Positions 14,780-25,749 of a DNA stretch of 64,000 nucleotides are shown piece by piece. The position numbers were made by a program, and so were the translations under genes. Origin of the DNA: Epiperipatus broadwayi (taxonomy: Eukaryota; Onychophora; Udeonychophora; Euonychophora; Peripatidae); the NCBI GenBank assembly GCA_028023455.1, contig JAQFVV010006337.1, positions 1 through 64,000 of the forward strand, written 5' to 3'. A model generated the notes under the pieces. That model was not told where the DNA came from and made no database searches. It saw nothing but the letters and a program-made list of their open reading frames with translations. Positions within the stretch are counted from its first letter, which is position 1, and the number at the start of each line of letters is the position of its first letter.

Positions 14780-15010
14780 CTTATGCTTGCTCATAACTGT
14801 TATTAAAACAAGCAAAACTCTCCACACAGTAGTGCCACACAGTACAAGCCAGAGTAATCAATGGATTCCAGAAGGCTTGTTCATAAAATTCCTTTCTAGT
14901 ACCTACTCATCCAATATACCCAGACTCGTTTCTGGCTTGTGGCCTTCATCAGTGAGGATCTTTAGATCTGAGAGCACTGCACCTAGATCTTAGGATCTAA
15001 TGCAACCCTC
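14780..15010 (-). mobile_element. Relic of a Penelope-like element tail or retrozyme monomer
   Basis: A 230-bp island with more even base composition, read on the minus strand. It contains the hammerhead-like core at 14919-14957. Penelope-like elements and animal retrozymes carry such motifs in their terminal repeats, so the island is most simply a solo terminal repeat. No RT or GIY-YIG coding sequence is adjacent. Short inverted AGATCT/CTAGATCT motifs cluster at 14961-15000. The 68-codon plus-strand frame here looks fortuitous. Confidence 0.5.
14919..14957 (-). ncRNA. Hammerhead-ribozyme-like core (type I, minimal)
   Basis: On the minus strand, box 1 CTGATGA is followed by a short stem GGC/GCC with loop CACAA, then GAAAC, loop GA, and GTC. 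In hammerhead numbering this gives CUGANGA, stem II, GAAA, a 2-bp stem III (A-U, C-G) and cleavage site GUC. The flanks TCA/C upstream and TGGG downstream can form a stem I of about 4 bp including one G-U. One flaw is an A-A mismatch at the base of stem II (positions 10.1/11.1), which would weaken activity. It matches the minimal hammerheads known from Penelope-like elements and retrozymes. Self-cleavage is inferred, not shown. Confidence 0.55.
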
Positions 15011-15399
15011 CAACAGTCACCTTTTATCTCTACTTAACTACAAAACTATGAAAATAAAATTGAAAACACAATAATATATTCAATCTAAGCTCATTAGCTT
15101 ATATAGTCATATAGGTCTGAATTCAGTTCAATACCTATACATTTGGTGTCTTTGAAAATTCAGTTTTATATATGGTCAAATATATTTATATACACCCTAA
15201 AAATTGCCATTTGACTACAAAAGATTTTATTTTCAAAGAAGTTTCATAACACATAATCACAACCTGTTCTAAAATCAGACTAACAATTTAATTTATTCAA
15301 TTATAACTTTCAAATTGAAGTCCAGCTTTATATTACTTAGATAATAAAGCTAATAATCTCAAGGTAGCTAAATCTTAATGTAAATACAAGAAAGCAGTC

Positions 15400-16170
15400 A
15401 ACATGTAAACAATGCCAATATTATAATTACAAATACAGCCATAAAATTTTAATTTTTTTCTAAGTCAGGCTTTAGATAGAGGGTATCTTTGTCAAAACAA
15501 TACTACAATAAACTTAGCAAACTCATATTGCCTATAAACTATAAATTGTTCAATCCATTTTTAAAACATAGAATGCTATTGTCCTTGCCATTGCATTTAA
15601 CAACCAATTCTTGTTAAGACAAAAATTATTGGCTTTAATATTAATTAAAAAATTGAAATTAATTATATACCAAGCTTCTTTAATTTTAGTTTTTTGTGAT
15701 TATTTTCCAGACAAATAAAGCATCAGCATGGCTTAAATAAATAACCAGATTTTTTTATGACCAACAAATATATTCATATTTTATTTAGCTCTATTATGTA
15801 AGTGATAATGCTGAGTTAGTCTAGGTTTTAAATTAGTTCAGATCTTCCCATAATATCTAGCATTACAAAATTGGAAATTGAAGGAATAAATGAAATGAGT
15901 GTTATCTTCCTTTTTAAACTTGTACTTAGAATTTTTAATTAGTCTATTTAAAAACATTTATTAAAATCTTTAGTCATAATTGAAATTAATTTTGTATGCA
16001 CATTAGATATGCAGGGCATATCAATCGATAACTTAATATTAGATATTCTATTAAATTTATATCTAAAAATACTTTTTTTTATTTATCAAGTATGATTTTG
16101 AAGTATCCAACTCTAATTAAATCATTTTACTACTCTCTATATTTCATTCCATCAGACTCAAACTTGCAAA
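15400..16170 (+). repeat. Left arm of a large diverged inverted repeat
   Basis: Reads as the reverse complement of about 25750-26500. Matching blocks, in order: TTTAATTTTTTTCTAAGTCA near 15450, TTCAATCCATTTTT near 15550, GATTATTTTCCAGA near 15697, CTAGCATTACAAAATTGG near 15858 and CAAACTTGCAAAGTTTTAAA at 16159. Divergence is substantial, with many indels. It ends exactly where the 88-bp direct repeat begins. Confidence 0.8.
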
Positions 16171-16258
16171 GTTTTAAATTTCTATTGTTAGAGGATATTT
16201 ACATTGTTATCAACAATTTCATTTCACTATAAAATGATAGACTTTAAAAGTTTTTATT
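16171..16258 (+). repeat. 88-bp direct repeat flanking the LTR element, left copy
   Basis: Runs from GTTTTAAATTTC to TTTTTATT and recurs in the same orientation at 25661-25749, on the far side of the LTR element. I count about 5 differences in 88 bases, similar to the divergence of the two LTRs. Confidence 0.85.
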
Positions 16259-17316
16259 GAAGCAGAACCTGAGATTAAGATTGCCCTTCACAGCCCACCT
16301 CAAATATTCTGCTACCAAGCCAAATTCAAACCCTATTCTTGTGTATATATTCTGCTCACTAACACATTTTTTGTTAATTCATTCCCTTTCTTGATTATCA
16401 TTAACTAAAATATTTCTTAACAAAGATATATGCATAGATATCTGAATTTAAACAAACACAAAAAAAGAAAAATAATAAATATAGTATTTAAAAGGGGAAT
16501 ACGTATACGCAATAGGTAATGGAGAATTAATTGTAACAAACTTATAATATCAAAATATACCATGTTTTCTGTATTTTTTAAAAAAATTATAAAAGTTATA
16601 GTAATTATTTAGTAATTGTGGCTGAAATGTATATAGATAATGTAGAAATAAAACCTACTGAGCAAATATTTACTAGAAAAAGTTCATTATATGTCATTCT
16701 ATAAAATTTTGTCTTTTAAATTATTTTTGCTATTCAACTATACTTTTCTTTTAAATCCGAGATGGAAGATGCGATTGTAATTAGTCAAAAATAATTAAAG
16801 GTAAGAAACTTAATCTTGTTTAATCTTATAAAATAACTTTTTATTAAAATTTTCTCTAAAATCAAAATTAGAAACTAAACTAATTGATTTACTTTTGTCA
16901 TAAACATTTGTTATCAAATTAATTTCGGCTTGAATACTTATCTAACAATGGCATCTTCCAGTCAATGGGTAAGGCTTATGTAGAAATTCTTTTTAAAATT
17001 AGATTAGAGAATGATTAGCAGTGACCAATCAAAAAGGCATTCCACAAATACTGGGGCATAGTATAAAATGGGCTAATTTTGACCAAGGGAAGAACTAAAA
17101 AAAGTCAATGAAAGCAGTTTCCAAATAAATCCACGCTCGTTTAATTTCAATGTGTTGTGAGTAAACCTACTTCACCTTTCTCACCATTCGAGATGGCCTT
17201 CCATGAAATCTGTGCCCAGGAACCTGATACTCATAAACTGTAACTATATGCTTGTTTATTGAATAATAAACTTACTGCCTGCCTGAATAACTATGCTCAT
17301 CAAACTAGACCTAGTT
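16259..17316 (+). repeat. 5' LTR
   Basis: Direct partner of 24604-25664. Starts TGAAGCAGAA (the T is base 16258). Contains a plausible promoter TATAAAA at 17062-17068 and a polyadenylation signal AATAAA at 17265-17270, in the order expected for a plus-strand LTR. The end is CTAGACCTAG rather than the usual CA, possibly from decay. I see no convincing tRNA primer-binding site just downstream. Confidence 0.78.
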
Positions 17317-20240
17317 CTCTGAGGGAAATCTGAACATCATCAAAAGAACAGCCAAGTTTGTACAGAGATAATAATTTCAAGAACTCCTAGACTCTTAAAT
17401 TTACCTTGAATAATTTCAATCTCACCTATCTGTTTCTTTAAACACTTTGTAAAGCCTTCCTTGTAAAAATTAATATTAATTATGAATTAATCAATTTGTA
17501 AATTCTTACCTTGTTAGTCAAATATACTTTGTTCTCTCTATATAACTTAGCAGTAATCTCTCCTACATTAAACCTCTCCTGAACAATTATTATTTAATTT
17601 CATGTCTATGTGGCAATATTTTATTTTCATTATTATATTTTATATTTTCATGTACTAAATTATATGTTGATATTTTTCCCGAGATTCACAAGTCTCTCTG
17701 CTATCTCTTTTAAAACCCCTTCCTTACTTTTGATAGGGTGATTAATCTGGTTTTTAATAATAATAAAAAAATTGTTATTCTTATTATAGTGGACACCCAT
17801 GAGTCTGAGAAAGTAAAATAAAAATCAGATAATTATTGTACAATGCTATTTTCGAAAAACTAAGCAAAAATCTGTTTTCTTAGAAATGTTTTTTTTTTTT
17901 TTATTAATTAAATAATAGTGCCAACTTCTAAAAACTTTAAATATATTTATATGAATTAAATCAATATTTTCTTGCAATCACTAACCACCACCTGTTTGAT
18001 ATATATCTAATAATATGTAAGATATTTATGAAACCACTTAAAACCAAAGATTTGTATTAGTTATATGTTGGAGGGAAGCTTTATGTGTACTTTAAAGTAA
18101 TAAAAGAAGAGGAATCCTCTAGTTCTATGAGCTATTATATTAGCATTAATTTTATTTTTCTCATATCCACATAGTAAATCAAATCATACCAGTACATTGG
18201 GTTTTTATCAATAAAGATAGGTAATAATTCTTAGTTTTTAAGTTTGTATAAGTATATTAATTCAAGCGTTACATGTATACTGGTCTTTAGTTATATATAT
18301 ATGTGCTTCATTTCCTGGGCGTCTCTGAAAACCTGAGTCACATCCATTTTTACTTCCAATTCCAAGGACAAGGTTTGTAAACCCCTTGGGATTTCTTCAG
18401 CACTAGATATTATTGCATAGGGTTTGCTCTGGCAAATGTCCAGCCAATGGTAATTCAATAAAATGCATTCTTCATTGTCTGTGAGCCAACCCTGCCAATA
18501 TTTGCAGAGAGTCACCTTCTTTAGCCATAAATTGGAGCACCTTCTTGGATCTTAGAATGGATCTCTTCATTGCCATCATACACATACCACTCTCCCATAT
18601 TTCATTCTCACTAAAGCCTATCAATATTCCTAAATTGTACTGTTATGATTATGCTAAATGGATTGTCATTTTTATATTTTCATTCATACTTTCATATGCA
18701 CTATTTCTGCCACAAATATTGTTTCCTAAATTAGCTTTCTACATATGTTCTTATTTTGCAAATATGAATACTATTTTATGAATTAAATATAATTACCGTT
18801 GCCATCAAACTCAATAATTTTATGTATTGGTTCAAGTGCTGTGATATTAATAGTGGATTTAAAGAACTCTAAATAACTGTAATCCAGCGCTATTAAAAAT
18901 CTTACATATACCATGTAATCTGTTAATTATTGACATATAAATAGCCACATTAGAACAAAGTGATAAATTATATGTTATTGCAACATAACTTGAATAAGTA
19001 TGCTCGTTTTATAGTATTGAAAGAGGAGTTAATGTCATCTAAGGGAGATAAATAGCCATTTTTATTTGTATTTTGACACAAATAACATAATCAATCATAT
19101 ATATATCAAGTTAACTTAATAAATCTTATATACATTTCTAAATATCAAAGTCATTGTTTCATTTATTAAATGGTAATAATATTTGATGTTATATAAAAGG
19201 TTTAATTTACTAGGTGATTGAATCTCACTAACAATAGTATTCTATACATGAATAAATTCAAATTAGAGTCATTTTGGGTCACTGCTTTGCAAAGCAGTCA
19301 GTGAGAAATAAAAATTAGATCCATATCATCAGAATTGTTGCTCATAAGTTGGTAGATCTGGAAAATAGGCAAATAGGGCAGAATTCATAAGTGTTCCTGA
19401 CTTATGTATCTTGCGCATGATTGGACTCAAGGTACCTTTTTTTTGATGCTAGATCTTGTTACATGAACAGACAAAACTGACTGGTACAGGGTTTTTTTCC
19501 CAGGTTTGGATGCCCAGTCATGGGGCTATTAATTATTTTCACACTCTGCAGAACCTGAATAATAGATTTTAGTATATATAATGTGTGTTTCTCCAAATAA
19601 TAAAAATATGTGTAAATTTTTTTTTCTTGGTTTGTACATCCAGTTCAGATGATTTTTTTAATATTATACTCACTCTGTACAAGTCATTATATACCTATGT
19701 AAAAAAAAATTTTTCCCAATAATGTCGAGCATTTATGTAATTTTTTCCTTATAAATAATATTCAGTATATGTGTGGTTTTTTTTTTCTTCCATAAATAAT
19801 GTTTTAAATATAAATGTATTACTTCTGTGGGTTCATGAAAGAAAAGTAGTGGCAGCTTTTAAATACTTTCACACCCATATTATGCAAAAAAAAAAGATAT
19901 GTGCTCCAAATAGTAATGACATTTTTAATTATTTTATTATATTATACATCTGAACTGCTGTACAACCGTCATAAATAAAAATATGTATTTTACCAAAATG
20001 TACAATCAATTAAAAGCAGATCATCTAGTAAAAAAGTGTTGTAACAATCTACCCCTTTTGACTAGTGCCTGGTAGTAATACCATTATAAATTTTATCAAC
20101 AGGTGGTAGATGGAATAAAATAAAAAGATGTTAGAAACAATGATTCAAAGAGTTAATGAGTTATATAGAGAGCTGTATTTAATAAATCACACAGTATATA
20201 CATAATTATGTAATGCAAGTTCTGATAATTTTATTATGAA
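17317..20240. other. Internal 5' region of the LTR element, no recognisable coding
   Basis: AT-rich. A 75-codon frame on the minus strand (18515-18291) has normal amino-acid composition, but no domain I can name with confidence, and its orientation is opposite to the element. It could be a fragment of another transposon. The rest (18600-20240) shows only chance frames. Confidence 0.45.
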
Positions 20241-20265
20241 TTAATGAAATTTCAAGTATGTTTCA

Positions 20266-20337
20266 GGTGCAAAGGAGCAACCAAACCAAAAGACCAAGCA
20301 AAAAGACTGAAGAAGAAACAAGAGAAGGTTAGGTAGT
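20266..20337 (+). other. Candidate exon-like or leader peptide stretch
   Basis: After TTTCAG (a splice-acceptor-like site) a Lys/Gln-rich reading of about 22 residues (CKGATKPKDQAKRLKKKQEK...) runs to a TAG at 20335. It lies just upstream of the (TA)n array and the gag-like region. It could be a small exon, part of the retroelement, or chance. Confidence 0.25.
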
Positions 20338-20353
20338 AATAATATGATATTTG

Positions 20354-20358
<5 letters not shown>

Positions 20359-20396
<38 letters not shown>
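20359..20396. repeat. (TA)n microsatellite
   Basis: About 38 bp of TA, just upstream of the gag-like region. Confidence 0.95.
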
Positions 20397-20398
<2 letters not shown>

Positions 20399-20467
20399 AA
20401 TGTTAGATCTAGAATTAATGCATAAGTCAGGCATGGTAGAACACAAATGTAATAAATCAGGTATAGA

Positions 20468-21223
20468 TTGGGTACAGGTATGGGGGAGCAGATAAGAGAA
20501 AGACTGTTGAGAATGGGGGGAAAAGATGTGTCAATCCATAGAAGAAAAAGTAACATATTCAGTCATCATTTTCTTCTGCGTAACAGAATAATAGTCACAC
20601 TACGTAACACTGAAGGATCTTCAAATATGACAAACTTGATACAGATACAAAAGTTTCTTGGAGAATTGGGTGAAGGGCCAGAAAGTTTAGCAGTATTTTG
20701 GGGGAAAACCAGCATGTAATGATGAACAAGTGATGATTGCTTTTTACTACCTACAGAAGACTGCCAAAGACTGGTGGTGGTCAATTAAAGCAAAAGCAAA
20801 AACATTTAAAGAGTACAAAGAAGCAATCCTGAGGCAAGCAGAAATTCTACAGGCAATAAGAACTGAACCATATGAGGAAAATAAAAATGAGACATACATC
20901 CAGTTTTTGTATGGCAAGTGGCCCACATGAAAACTCTAACAGCACTCAGATATTCTGATACCCAAATTATTATGATAATTCAACTCAATCTCCCCATTTG
21001 GTTGCAAGAAATAATATTGATTAGCTGCATCAGTGACACTGAAGAAATGGCCAAATTCCTCATATCTGTGGAACATGGCTGCCATCATACCAGAAAAACA
21101 ATGATGAAACCAGCCAACAAAGCAAGGAACATAGTGCATGCAAAAAATAACCAGAGCAGATGGAATGCAGCCCATAAAGTGCAGCCTGGACAAAATCAAA
21201 TAGATCATGATTACAATAAATGA
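20468..21223 (+). pseudogene. gag-like region of the Ty3/gypsy element
   Basis: Three overlapping frames carry one protein-like reading: 20627-20719, 20730-20930 and 20918-21223. The middle segment includes AFYYLQKTAKDWWWSIKAKA, which resembles the capsid-domain helix of gypsy and retrovirus-derived gag proteins (a conserved 'A..Wf' pattern). The later part, rich in hydrophobic helices and then His, Asn and Lys, fits the capsid C-terminus and nucleocapsid spacer. A clear CCHC knuckle is not visible. At least two frameshifts and one internal stop. Confidence 0.6.
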
Positions 21224-21253
21224 TTATATAAACCAGAAGATACCAGTGATAAC

Positions 21254-21451
21254 ATGACTGCCAGTGTATCACCAATCATAAAGGTCAGCATAGGAGACCA
21301 GTTGATGCATGCCCTACTGGACTCTGGTAGCCATGTCTCAATCATTGCCAAATCGTGGATGCAAAAATTCCAGGAACAGGGAGGGATGTATGAGCAATTA
21401 CCAACTCTTCCAGTACATATGATTTTAGTTAATGGAAAAAAAATGATGTGA
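21254..21451 (+). pseudogene. Aspartic protease domain of the Ty3/gypsy element
   Basis: A 65-codon open stretch with the catalytic motif LLDSGSHVSII at residues 21-31, the hallmark of retroviral-type aspartic proteases (D-S/T-G). Upstream PIIKVSIGDQ matches the strand leading to the active site. It stops in-frame at 21449 before the flap-end region would finish; relics continue to about 21560. Confidence 0.75.
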
Positions 21452-21739
21452 GAATTATCAGGTCTGGATGGAGATAAAATTTGCCCACAAACTGATTGGT
21501 CACATCTTTTTAGTTATCCCTGGGTTAATATATGACATAGTGTTGGGGTCTGACTTTTTAACTCAGCATAATGGAGTTATAGATTTATAGATTATCCCAG
21601 AAAAATATTCCAAATCCATGATGAACAAGTTGCATTTGAAACTTTAGGAATTCCAATTGCAGGGACTAGCAATTGCTTCATTCAACCAGTGAATCTGGAG
21701 ACCATCACCACAAAGATTCAGGAGGCTGGACTAACAAAA

Positions 21740-22450
21740 GCAACAGAAAAATTGCATGTCAAGACAATTTCAAAAGACTGCATGCAAGTGTTTTCCAGCA
21801 CCCCTGGCAAAATCCATTGATACACCCACAGAATAAAAGTCTGCGAGGAGTCATACAAACAATCAAAGACATACCCAGTCCCATTTCAATATAGGGAAAA
21901 AGTAAAAAAAACAGATCTATCAGATGCTGGATTGAGACATCATTGAATGATGCCCATCTCCCTATAATAATCCATTGGTCATTGTAAAGAAGAAAAATGA
22001 GAGTCTGCACCTATGCCTTGATACCTGTCACTTAAATATCATGACAATCCCTGAACAAGATGTGCCACCTCCAATCCAAGATGTATTTGTGCAACTAGCA
22101 GGAAAATGCTACTTCTCCACCTTAGACCTTGTCACCAGCTATTGGTAAATGGCCATGGACCCTGTAATCGAAAGCATACTGCTTTCCGACACCAGGGACA
22201 CACCCATATATTCAAGAAAGTCCCATTTAGGTTAATAAATAGTGGGGCAATGGATGACATTGTAAAACCATCCCCAAGCTTTGACAAACACAGAAAATAT
22301 CTGGCCATGTTTTTCCAAGAATGCATTAGGAAAACATCACTATTAATATAGAAAAAAGCCAGTTTGCTGTGTGTTAAATATTCTTCTTGGGCCACTTCAT
22401 CAGCCAGCAAGGGATTAAGGTATACCCTGAAAAGGAGAGGACATTGAGAG
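21740..22450 (+). pseudogene. Reverse transcriptase domain of the Ty3/gypsy element
   Basis: Broken over several frames. 22020-22140 reads LDTCHLNIMTIPEQDVPPPI then LAGKCYFSTLDLVTSYW, the classical fingers/palm region, with the first catalytic Asp in STLDL. The YxDD box survives as MDDIV near 22250, with F/Y before it unclear, followed by an HRKYL stretch typical of what follows the box. There are internal stops at the end of STLDLVTSYW and elsewhere. Confidence 0.75.
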
Positions 22451-22457
22451 GTTTTCC

Positions 22458-22952
22458 ATGCTGACTACCCAGAAACAAGTCAGGTCCTTCCTTGGTCTCT
22501 GTAACTTCTATCACCGGTTCTATTCCAACTTTGCCCAGGAGACAAACCACTTAACTGACCTATTACACAAGGACAAAAAGTGGCAATGGACAGACAACCA
22601 TGAAAAGAAAATGAAAAACATAAAACATAAATTTCTTCAGACTGTGATGCCCCATCATCTGGATTTCAATCATCCATTCTATGTCCAAACTGATAGCAGT
22701 AAAAGGGGTTTGCGAGCAATATTAATTCAAATTGGACCAGCTGGTAAACACCAGGTGCTGTATTTTAGCATTCGAACCTTGAGAGGTTTAAAAATTAATT
22801 ACACCACCATGGAGCAAGAAACCCTCACGATTGTCTGGGCATGCCAAAAATTTAAACAATTTCTTCTCAGATCTGAGTTTATCATTGTTATAGATCACTG
22901 CTGCCTTGAGTTCATAAACAAAAGCTTCTTGAACAATGATAGGCTAAATTGA
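22458..22952 (+). pseudogene. RT connection and RNase H domains of the Ty3/gypsy element
   Basis: The longest intact piece, 164 codons. Residues 6-20 (KQVRSFLGLCNFYHRFY) are the diagnostic gypsy thumb/connection motif. RNase H follows: YVQTDSSKRGLRAILIQ holds the first catalytic Asp (residue 76 region), YTTMEQETLTIVWACQKF the Glu, and IVIDHCCLEFI the second Asp (DH). The frame begins before ATG 22458: upstream codons from ~22380 read into it. It stops at 22950; the reading resumes as far as about 23030. Confidence 0.85.
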
Positions 22953-23079
22953 TGGAGTCTTACCTCACAGAAATTCCAGTACAATGTTATTTACTGTCCT
23001 GGCCTGGAGAACATTATAGATGATATTTTGAGCCAGCATTCCATATCCATAACCCCCCCCAGAACTGCAAGGCTGTCGA

Positions 23080-24186
23080 TCATCCAGTAGAAGTCATGAT
23101 GACCATAAAAGAAACAGCCATTGAATCAGAACTGAAAAACTTCCACTATTTGCAGGACTTAGAGCCACAATATAAATCAATTATCCACTGGATCCAAGAA
23201 CCAAAGATTCGATCTGAAAACAAATCTAAATAGCATGCCCAATACAGATTGAAAGATGGGATACTGCAAGTAAGAATTAAGTGCAAACAAGATCCATGGA
23301 GGATATTAGTGCCTTGTTGATTTAAGGCCTGAATAATATCTCAAGTACATAAAACTATAGGGCATTATGGACCTCAAAACACAGAAGAAGACATGAGGCA
23401 TCAATTCTAATGGCCTGGCATGTATGCACAGATCGTAACTATTTTAAGGAAATGCACCACTTGTACCTAATGCAAACCTCCAAATTGATCCTATGCCCAT
23501 AAAATTCAGCCTATTTTAGCTATGGGTTCTAATAAATTATTAGCCATCAACCATTACAGTTCATTACCAATGTTCAGAAAATTCCAGTACCTGTTGAATA
23601 TTTTCCAAGTATGTCCAGGCTCATCCAGTATGGACAGCCAATTCTAAAGGGGTGATCTAAGCCCTTCAAAACTGACAGTATCCTGAAGTTGGAAAACCTG
23701 AGGTCATATTATCCAACCATGGGTTAGCCTTTACTTCCAAAAAATTGAAATAGTGAATAACAAAACAGGGCATAAGTCGTCAACTTACATCTATCTGGAA
23801 CCCACAATCCAACCTGTGTGAATGAGTCATGCATGAGATTAACAGATTGTTTTGCACTTGTCTTGCAAACCAACCATAAAGAATGGGTAAATAATACTGA
23901 GGGGATCATCAAGTGTTTTAACAATACTGTTAATGAATCAACAGGATTTGTCCCTCACCATCTTCACTATGGCAAGCCTTGCTCACAGCTATTTAAACCT
24001 CTTTACATAAGAATGAATCTCGCATCAATCCAAGTCAAGACCAAAAGAAAGCCTGGGTATGCTTGGCTCATATGGATGAACAATATATATGGAAGGGGAC
24101 ACCCACACCACCATGGTTTCCAAGAAGGAGGTAAGATATGGGTCCAGACTCCAAGTACTAGCAATACTACAAAAAGGGAATTTTGA
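23080..24186 (+). pseudogene. Integrase region of the Ty3/gypsy element
   Basis: An HHCC zinc-binding module is readable at about 23345-23470: VHKTIGHYG, then H before WPGMYAQI and CTTCTxCK. Part of the catalytic core survives near 23705-23750 (ILSNHGLAFTSKK, where the usual catalytic Asp is Asn) and near 23880-23930 (a Glu before GIIKCFNNT). The last open part is 23818-24186, a C-terminal integrase-like segment (GFVPHHLHYG). Many stops and shifts; non-functional. Confidence 0.7.
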
Positions 24187-24458
24187 CAATTTTTTTTCTT
24201 ATACCAGGGACCATTCCAGATCTAAGGAAAATATGGGGAATATGTTTTCCTTCTACAAGGAGAGAATGGTATTAAGGGGACATTTAATGCAAGGCATGTA
24301 AAGCCATTTGAATCTCCTGATTGGGGAAAATAGTAAGACAGGACAAGTCACAGACGGATAGATAAGGAATTCGAACCACACTTGGAAAGAATGATATATG
24401 AATATAGTTTACTTTAATAGTTTTTGCCTTCAGGGATAAAAATTTTAGCATATAGCAG

Positions 24459-24475
24459 CAAGAAAAAAAGAGGGG
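24459..24475 (+). other. Purine-rich tract, possible polypurine tract
   Basis: AGCAAGAAAAAAAGAGGGGG immediately precedes TCAACA. A polypurine tract should abut the 3' LTR, but this one lies ~130 bp before 24604, so the assignment is doubtful. Confidence 0.3.
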
Positions 24476-24603
24476 GTCAACATTAGTCTGATTATTTGTT
24501 TTTATGAATAAATCACATACTCCTTTCAAATCAGGTTGTTCTTTTGTCACCGGAACATCAAGTAAGATATTTTTTTGTTTATCAATTGTAAGTCTGGGGA
24601 AAT

Positions 24604-25664
24604 GAAGCAGAATCTGAGATTCAGATTGTGCTTCACAGCCCACCTCAAATCTTCTGCTACCAAGCCAAATTCAAACCCTATTCTTGCATATATATTCTGC
24701 TCACTAACACATTTTTTTTGTTTCTTCATTCCCTTTTTTGATTATCATTAACTAAAATATTTCTTAACAAAGATATATGCGTAGATATCTGAATTTAAAC
24801 ACACACAAAAAAAGAAAAATAATAAATATAGTATTTAAAAGGGGAATATGTATACGCAATAGGTAACAGAGGATTAATTGTAACAAACTTATAATATCAA
24901 AATATATCATGTTTTCTGTATTTTTTTTTAAATTATAAAAGTTATAGTAATTATTTAGTAATTGCAGCTCAGATGTATATAGTTATTGTAGAAACAAACC
25001 TACTGAGCAAATTATTTACTAGAAAAAGTTTGTTATATGTCATTCTATAAAATGTTGTCTTTTAAATTATTTTTGCTATTAAACTATACTTTTCTTTTAA
25101 AATCCAAGATGGAAGATGTGATTGTAATTAGTCAAAAATAATTCAAGGTGAAAAACTTAATCATGGTTCATCTTCTAAAATAACTTTAATTAAAATTTTC
25201 TCTAAAATCAAAATTAGAAACTAAACTAAGTGATTTACTTTTGTCATAAACATTTGTTATCAAATTAATTTTGTTTTGAATACTTATCAAACAATGGCAA
25301 CTTCCAGTACAATGCGTAAAGCTTATGTAGAAATTCTTTTAAAAATTAGATTAGAGAATGATTAGCAGTGACCAATCAAGAAAGCATTCCACAAATACCG
25401 GGGCATAGTACAAAATGGTCTAATTTTGACCAAGAGAAGAACTAAAAAAAGTCAATGAAAGCAGTTTCCAAATAAATCCACATTCATTTAATTTCAATGT
25501 GTTGTGAGTAAACCCACTTCACCTTTCTCACCATTCAAGATGGCCTTCCCTGACATCTGTGCCCAAAATCCCAATACTCATAAACTGTAATTATATGCCT
25601 GTTTATTTAATAATGAACTTACTGCCTGCCTAAATGACTATGCTCATCAAACTAGATCTAGTTT
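24604..25664 (+). repeat. 3' LTR
   Basis: Same orientation as 16259-17316. The TATA box is changed to TACAAAA near 25408 and the polyadenylation signal to AATGAA near 25612, so this copy has lost both signals. It joins directly to the second 88-bp repeat. Confidence 0.8.
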
Positions 25665-25749
25665 TAAATTTCTATTGTTAGAGAATATTTACATTGTTAT
25701 CCAAAATTCCATTTCACTATAAAATGATAGACTTTAAAAGCTTTTATTT
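25661..25749 (+). repeat. 88-bp direct repeat, right copy
   Basis: Partner of 16171-16258, directly after the 3' LTR and directly before the right inverted arm. Confidence 0.85.

Larger units (their letters stand above)
16259..25664 (+). mobile_element. Degenerate Ty3/gypsy LTR retrotransposon
   Basis: Two ~1.06-kb direct repeats enclose about 7.3 kb that holds, in the canonical order on the plus strand, gag-like, aspartic protease, reverse transcriptase, RNase H and integrase remains. Coding sequence is broken by many stops and frameshifts, so the element is long dead. The first ~3 kb after the left LTR lack recognisable coding. The LTRs differ at about 7 of the first 98 bases, pointing to an old insertion. 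The order of domains and the RT/RNase H sequence type place it in Ty3/gypsy. Confidence 0.85.

Noticed and set aside
14787-14993. 68-codon plus-strand frame with normal composition
   Set aside because: It overlaps the minus-strand ribozyme-like island, whose structure explains the even composition better; no homology recognised.
18291-18515. 75-codon minus-strand frame, faintly reminiscent of the linker before a gypsy integrase
   Set aside because: The resemblance is too weak and the orientation is opposite to the surrounding element; kept only as an unexplained frame.
24459-24480. Polypurine tract as proof of the 3' LTR boundary
   Set aside because: It lies ~130 bp upstream of the repeat boundary, so it does not define it; listed with low confidence only.
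24284-24643. 119-codon minus-strand frame spanning the 3' LTR start
   Set aside because: It crosses the internal/LTR boundary and is antisense to the element; no domain.
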